Positions 45,832 through 64,000 of a stretch of 64,000 bases of DNA are shown piece by piece (within the stretch, counting starts at the first letter, position 1; every line of letters begins with the position of its first letter). Location: assembly GCA_009760855.2 (NCBI GenBank), contig WPIO01000073.1:1734501-1798500 (forward strand), read 5' to 3'. The DNA is from Cristatella mucedo (Eukaryota; Bryozoa; Phylactolaemata; Cristatellidae). Under the pieces are notes generated by a model. It searched no databases. It saw only the letters and a program-made list of their open reading frames with translations, and was not told where the DNA came from. Position numbers and translations under genes: made by a program.

Positions 45832-46639
45832 CGTAGTGCCGAAAATCTCGGCTGGCCATCGGCACACTCCACTAGCCGACTATTAGGCGCTTTGGAGTTC
45901 ACAAATTACTGCAATCGGAATTTGAAGCGAGACACGCACGCGACGCGGAGTGCATACTCCGATGCACCGAGGTTTTCCATCCTTTTTTGCAGTCTCCTGG
46001 TTCGCGCGCTTACTTTTTTAGCTCAGTTTGTTTGTTTTTGCAGCCCCAAACTGGCATTAAGGCGACTTTACCAAAAAAGGTGATTTTCTGCGGCCACCCG
46101 GATTCTGACTACACTAACCGCCTGGCGACGTAGCCGTCAAGCGCACTCTAATGCGACCTCTCGGAAGCGAATCTTTCGCGCACGGTCGTGGAGTCGGATG
46201 CTCAACTTTTGCCGACGCGGGGACTCGCCAAAGGCGAGCCCGAACGAAGGGCGAGCACCTTGCGTCGCACTGCCCCTGCTCCACTGCACACTCGCAGCCT
46301 GTGAAGCTCCAGTTTCGTAAGCAGCGGCCAAGTAGCTAACATTAGTGCGATTTCATAAATCAGCAACTGAGAAAGCATAGGCGTAGCCAAGGTATCGCCA
46401 AGCAGGCGCCGAACGCAACTGAGTTAGCTTGAGGGGGCGTGGTCAATGTAAAGGTGAGATCGGTGACCTCATTCTCGCTTCCAGGAATGCTGGCCGGACG
46501 CGGTGCCGCTGAATTTTTTTCTTACCGCAGCCGGTGGAGCTCCGGATTTCGCCGGCCAGGCAGCCCGTTTCCAGGTCGGTCCACAAAAGTGGCCGCTGCC
46601 CGACGGCCGCGCCCCCTCACGAGTGGCTAATGAAGGGCT

Positions 46640-46900
46640 GGTCTGAATCGGGACGCCAGCCTAGGTAGCGGTGCAGGGACGGTTGGAGAGGAATTGCCAA
46701 GAGTCGGCGGCGGGAGAAAACGGTAGCGTCTCTGCCAAGAATCGCGGCGGTCAGCTCCACAACACAGGTCCAGAGGAGCAGTAGTTGTGTCCCCAGCGAT
46801 CTTTAATCGATAGAAAGAAACAGCTAATTTGCGGTCACAACGGAAAATACGGGCGAGGTACACGAGAAGGCTGCTGATTGTTGCGCCAGCTTGATCGAGC
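46640..46900 (-). mobile_element. Diverged LINE family B fragment
   Basis: The order of blocks follows LINE B (gagtcggcggcgggagaaaa, tccacaacacaggtccagag, cagctaatttgcggtcacaa, gagaaggctgctga), but with many substitutions and high GC. Confidence 0.6.
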
Positions 46901-46904
46901 GTGC

Positions 46905-49300
46905 AGGCATTCAGATGCGGAAGGCCTCGTGGGTCTGAGCGCGGTAGTCGTGCCAGAGAGCGAGCGGGCGAGCGAGCGAGAGCACGCCCAGTTTGAACTT
47001 ACTTTGCGGCGGGCTCTCGACTCAACGCCGCCAGCGCTTTCGCGGCCGGGCAGGGTTCGACTTACTAATGACGCCGACCGCGCCGCTGCCGTCCTTGCGA
47101 GACTCCCACTATACGCCGGGGTCCGGCCGTGTGCCGACGCAGAGAGCGAACTCGAAGTAGCGCCCGGCGGCCTACGCTAAGCGGTCGCGATACGCCGGCG
47201 CTCGCTCGCTCTCTCCGGTCGGCGAAACCCGGTCCGGCTAGGAGCGCCGGTTTCCCGCACACAACGAGCCGTCGTATTTCGGCGTATGAGCCCTCCGCCT
47301 GCGCCGTAACGCCGGAGGGAGCCGTTGCCGCGACTCGGACGCCGGCTCCGGGCTCTGCCCCATCCCATCGCCCAGGGCAGCCCTCCGCGGCACCACCCGC
47401 TCGCGCCCTCTCGCACATTGCGCCGCTGCGTGCGCTTACAAGATGCCGCTGTCAGCCGCATATCCGCCCCTGGCTAAGAACCCGGCAAATTGCTCGCTTG
47501 CCGAGCGCTCGATTGGGCGCTCGACTAATGCCGCCGACAACTAGCGACGAGTACGCCTACACCTCTGGGAGGGGGAGGAACGGCCCAACAGGCAGCCGGC
47601 TTCCGCCGTAGGGTGGCGCTGCAGGCAACCGGCCTTGTCCAGTCGGCGCGTTCCAGGCCGTCAGTACGATCCGTCATGCCTCCGAAGCATGCCGATGCCG
47701 GGGTAAGGCTCTTGTAGCTGGCGCGAGTGTTAGTCGCTGTGAACGCCGTTGTGAGACGCAATGGCGTTGTTCGCGCGATGCGGCTCATTCGGAGCTTTTT
47801 GTGCGATCCGTCAACCGATGCCGTACGGCCATTGCCCGTACGCCATACCGACTCCGGTCGACCTCCGCTTAGCCCTTCCAACCGCTTGAATTGTACGAGT
47901 GTTTGTATCCATCTGAGCATGTATTCATACAGCTGACGTTATCGGCGTTCTTTTCATGCAGCCCTCGATCCCATCCTAACGCCGCAAATTTCTCTAACCT
48001 GCGGCCCCTGGCTCCACCCGCCGGTATGGCTGCCGCATAGACACACGCTGGCAGCCGCACAGCAGGTGAATGTGTGTCCGTGTATATAGATATGTATATT
48101 TATATATATATATAATTCATTTTTATAGCGCGTGAGGGCGCGCCGACCATGCTTTTCATCCTACGCCGCAGCCACCTTTGCTATTACTGCCATAATTCGA
48201 TGTTATAATTCACGTGGCGTTGGGGGTTCACACCGCAAACAATACGTAGTCGCTGACGCGTGCCCTCTTGCGTCTGGCCGGGCGGTAAACCGCGGGCCGC
48301 TGCTCCCGGCCGCGGCGGATGCCGGTGGAGAGCGTTTCGGCGAGGAGCGTTTATACGCCCGTCAGCCCGCTAGGGAACCGCCGGCTATCGCGATCTACAA
48401 GGCCGTACCGGAGGGAACTGGTAACGACCGCATTAAGTCGGTTCGATGCCCAGCTCCTTTAGCCCTAGCCATTCTACTCGTGTTTGCTGTGGCTTATGCA
48501 TTGTGTTCGGCGTTTTTTGTAAGGGCACAGATTATAAGTTGTCGCTAGGCTCGTCTCTTGCCCTTGGTAAACCCGAGCTAGCCGTCTGGTGGATGAGGGG
48601 GGTGCTTCGCATGCCGGTTAACCTTCGCCAAGCTCTACAGTGACCGGCCTCCCTGCGGTGTAGTGGCACTAACAACTCGATAGCCCGTTTGAAGTGCTCG
48701 CCGAGGCTCTGTACATCCACAGACGTTGTCGTCACCGAAGGCAGTGCCGTTTGCAGTGGAGGTGGGCGAAGCAATCGTTAGCAGTTGGTATCAGGAACGG
48801 CTGCCTGACACCTGCCTGCAATGCCTATCACCCCATATGGCCAGCTGCCTAATCAGCCGGCTGGCATACAGATGTGAGCAGCTGCCTGCAGCTATCGTCC
48901 TTTCAGAGCTCGGCAGGCGTTGTGCTGCCGAGGCGATAGAGCCGAGTGCTTACGGTGCATTGCCGATGTCGGGCTGAGCAACACGGGAAGAGAGGCGTAG
49001 GGCATTCAACTGTTGTGTAACGATTTTTTGGGCACCTGGCTCAATCAATAGCGACCGCAGCCATGCATCCTTACCACGTGCTGCTGTTGCGATTGACAGC
49101 TGTAATTCCTATCCCACCCAACAGCTCGAAGCCGGGCAACTGGAACAGAGCAGTGTGTCTTATGTGTGATCAGGTTAGGGGAAAGGATTCCGGCAGTCTT
49201 TTTTAGAATGGTCTGTCGTAAGACACTGCACCTTCAGATCGCTCTGGCCGGCGACTGCCGACCTGACTTGCTTAGGCCACTCGGGAAGCTCTGGAGATTT
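46905..49300. other. GC-rich then mixed sequence, no gene recognised
   Basis: Long GC-driven ORFs on both strands at 47065-47920 and 48132-48548 have no recognisable domain. An initiating exon of the ATPase gene may be hidden in or downstream of this stretch, but I cannot identify it. Confidence 0.3.
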
Positions 49301-49306
49301 AAGGTG

Positions 49307-49505
49307 TCTTCTGTCTGTTGCCCCCACAAAGCCACAAGGACTAAGGGGCCTGCGCGATGCCTACACGGCACTCGATGCCAGAGCGGCTGTTGGTGCACTT
49401 ACGATAGCTAGAAGACTTCATCTCACGGGAAAAAAAGAAAGTGATAAGAGTAGCTGAGTCAGGAGGGCAGTCGATGAACCAAGTAGTGGAAGTATCAGCT
49501 CAAGA
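49307..49505 (-). mobile_element. LINE family B fragment
   Basis: cttctgtctgttgcccccac, aagccacaaggactaagggg, gacttcatctcacgggaaaa, gtagctgagtcaggagggca. It is diverged and followed directly by a SINE A head. Confidence 0.65.
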
Positions 49506-49508
49506 CAG

Positions 49509-49587
49509 CTGGTTTGGCCCAGTGGTCAAGGTGCTGGCCCTGACCGAGGTCAAGGTGAATTCATTTGATGGTGGGTGGGCTCGAGCC
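49509..49587 (+). mobile_element. SINE family A head fragment
   Basis: agctggtttggcccagtggt, caaggtgctggccctgaccg, gggctcgagcc. The hairpin tail is missing. Confidence 0.65.
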
Positions 49588-49799
49588 ATGTTCATCATCA
49601 GAGGCTTTATCGCTTTTTCGGTGCTCAGCCAAAACTGAATTACAGTAGTCCAGCCTTGACAGAACCAGGGAGCTAGTAAGATTGTTGGCCAGCCACCGTG
49701 CTAGATAGTCTCTAAGCTTAGACAGGGATTGAACACTATGGCTAGCTGTGGAAGAGGTCTTCTTAATTAAGCTTTCAGACTCTAAGCAGTTACCCCACC

Positions 49800-49876
49800 T
49801 GATGTAAAGCGCCTAGGAAGAGATTGAGTTCTCTGAGGGCGCTTTATCAAGTGCATTATTATTATTATTATTATGG
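49800..49876 (+). mobile_element. LINE family A 3'-tail fragment
   Basis: Only the perfect hairpin (taaagcgcctaggaagagat ... ctctgagggcgcttta) and (ATT)n remain. Confidence 0.85.
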
Positions 49877-49879
49877 AAA

Positions 49880-50653
49880 GTTACCCCTACCCCATTTACA
49901 ATATGATTGTAAGCTAGGCTGGTCCTGCTCGCTGAGAATACAAGCCGTCTACCTACCACTCGTGAGTGCAGGTAAGGAGCTGGTGACCCGTTCACCTTTG
50001 ACTGCCTTTTGGAATGCATACTGTGGTTGATATTCACCTCTACATTAGGATCTAGAGAACAGCATTTATCTTAATCCTTAAACTATTATTTATATTATTC
50101 TCATACTTTCTACAACGGTGACTGCAGCAGCGAACTCAACTTCCACCGGCGTTGATGTGGCGTCTTTCCGGAAAACCCTCTTTCAAACCAGCCTCCCGGA
50201 TTAGAGCATAGGCTGCGAGCTGGACTAAGTCGGCCATCAAATCTGTCGTGGGCAGGACTAAACCTATCATGTAAACGTCCTAACTAGGACTAAAGTCGGC
50301 ATCTGTCAGGAGGAAAGTCTGCCCTGTAAACGAAGCTTTACTCTCTACCCCTCAGCCAATGTGTCCATAGCAACTTGTGCTTTTTCGCTTGTGTTTGATG
50401 TGCCTGCACGCGATCGTGTTGTGTGTGCACACGGGTGTGTGCACTCGGATGTGAGATGCTGTGCTCCTCGGCTGGAGCAAGCATAGTTTCATCAGTGGCA
50501 CACAGGCACGTGTGTCGACGATCTCTAGCTGATTTTGAGCTACTTGGCTTCGACGACACTCTTCGTAGCCTGCCAGGTTGCCTGGCTAGCCCTCCACCCT
50601 GCGCCGATGCGCTTGTGCCTGCCGAGCTGACTGGCTTCGTGCTCTGTATTTAG
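49880..50653. other. Sequence upstream of the first ATPase coding exon found
   Basis: It ends with a good 3' splice site (ctctgtatttag) at 50653, so at least its last part is intron. No start-codon exon could be identified. Confidence 0.4.

Positions 50654-64000
<13,347 letters not shown>

Larger units (their letters stand above)
43980..48700. promoter_or_regulatory. CpG-rich domain upstream of the ATPase gene (possible CpG island)
   Basis: From about 44 kb, and most strongly 44.8-45.5 and 46.4-48.5 kb, CG dinucleotides are conspicuously frequent and GC content is high, unlike the AT-rich flanks. ORFs are open on both strands for compositional reasons, and none has a recognisable domain. A TA repeat at 45793-45828 and a SINE A at 44613 interrupt it. 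It is about 2-6 kb upstream of the first ATPase coding exon found, so a promoter role is an inference. Confidence 0.35.

Noticed and set aside
47065-48548. Several 90-160-codon ORFs
   Set aside because: Explained by high GC; both strands equally open, no recognisable domain.

Overview
This is nuclear DNA of a metazoan. The genes have short exons with GT-AG splice sites, most of the sequence is transposon-derived or simple repeat, and the one unmistakable host gene is an animal-type Na+/K+-ATPase alpha subunit. The phylum cannot be fixed from the sequence alone. The ATPase protein looks invertebrate-like, and an MBD-domain gene plus apparent CpG decay suggest a genome with DNA methylation.

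Two host genes are supported. On the minus strand at the left edge (2906 down to 1, running off the window) is a five-exon gene. It encodes a long 11-residue-repeat region, then a methyl-CpG-binding-domain (MBD)-like fold split over three small exons, then a 78-residue tandem-repeat tail. All splice phases agree. A decayed partial duplicate lies at about 10.44-11.0 kb. On the plus strand, 50.65 kb to the right edge, are eleven consecutive exons of the Na+/K+-ATPase alpha subunit, from the N-terminal region through the DKTGT phosphorylation site to the DPPR motif. Its start-codon exon is upstream and not found, and its 3' exons lie beyond the window.

The 47 kb between them is a transposon landscape. 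Two L2/CR1-like LINE families dominate. Family A ends in an (ATT)n tail preceded by a conserved hairpin. Family B ends in (ACATT)n. Two tRNA-derived SINE families are present. SINE A carries the same 3' hairpin as LINE A, so it is probably mobilised by it. Copies are nested, head-to-head and internally deleted, and two LINE A copies 28 kb apart share one deletion junction. The best LINE A copy (41.3-43.6 kb) keeps a nearly continuous endonuclease/RT reading frame. A degenerate, AT-rich Polinton-type DNA polymerase B fragment sits at 13.05-13.7 kb, a 471-bp MITE at 23.5-24.0 kb, and a dead Tigger/pogo transposase at 58.5-59.8 kb inside the largest ATPase intron.

From 44 to 48.7 kb the sequence becomes GC- and CpG-rich. 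It has no recognisable ORF and could be a CpG-island or promoter domain upstream of the ATPase gene. One about 300-bp segment there has a CpG-poorer copy at 37.8-38.1 kb. Long dinucleotide arrays (TA, CT, GA, TG) produce many meaningless low-complexity ORFs, which are not annotated.
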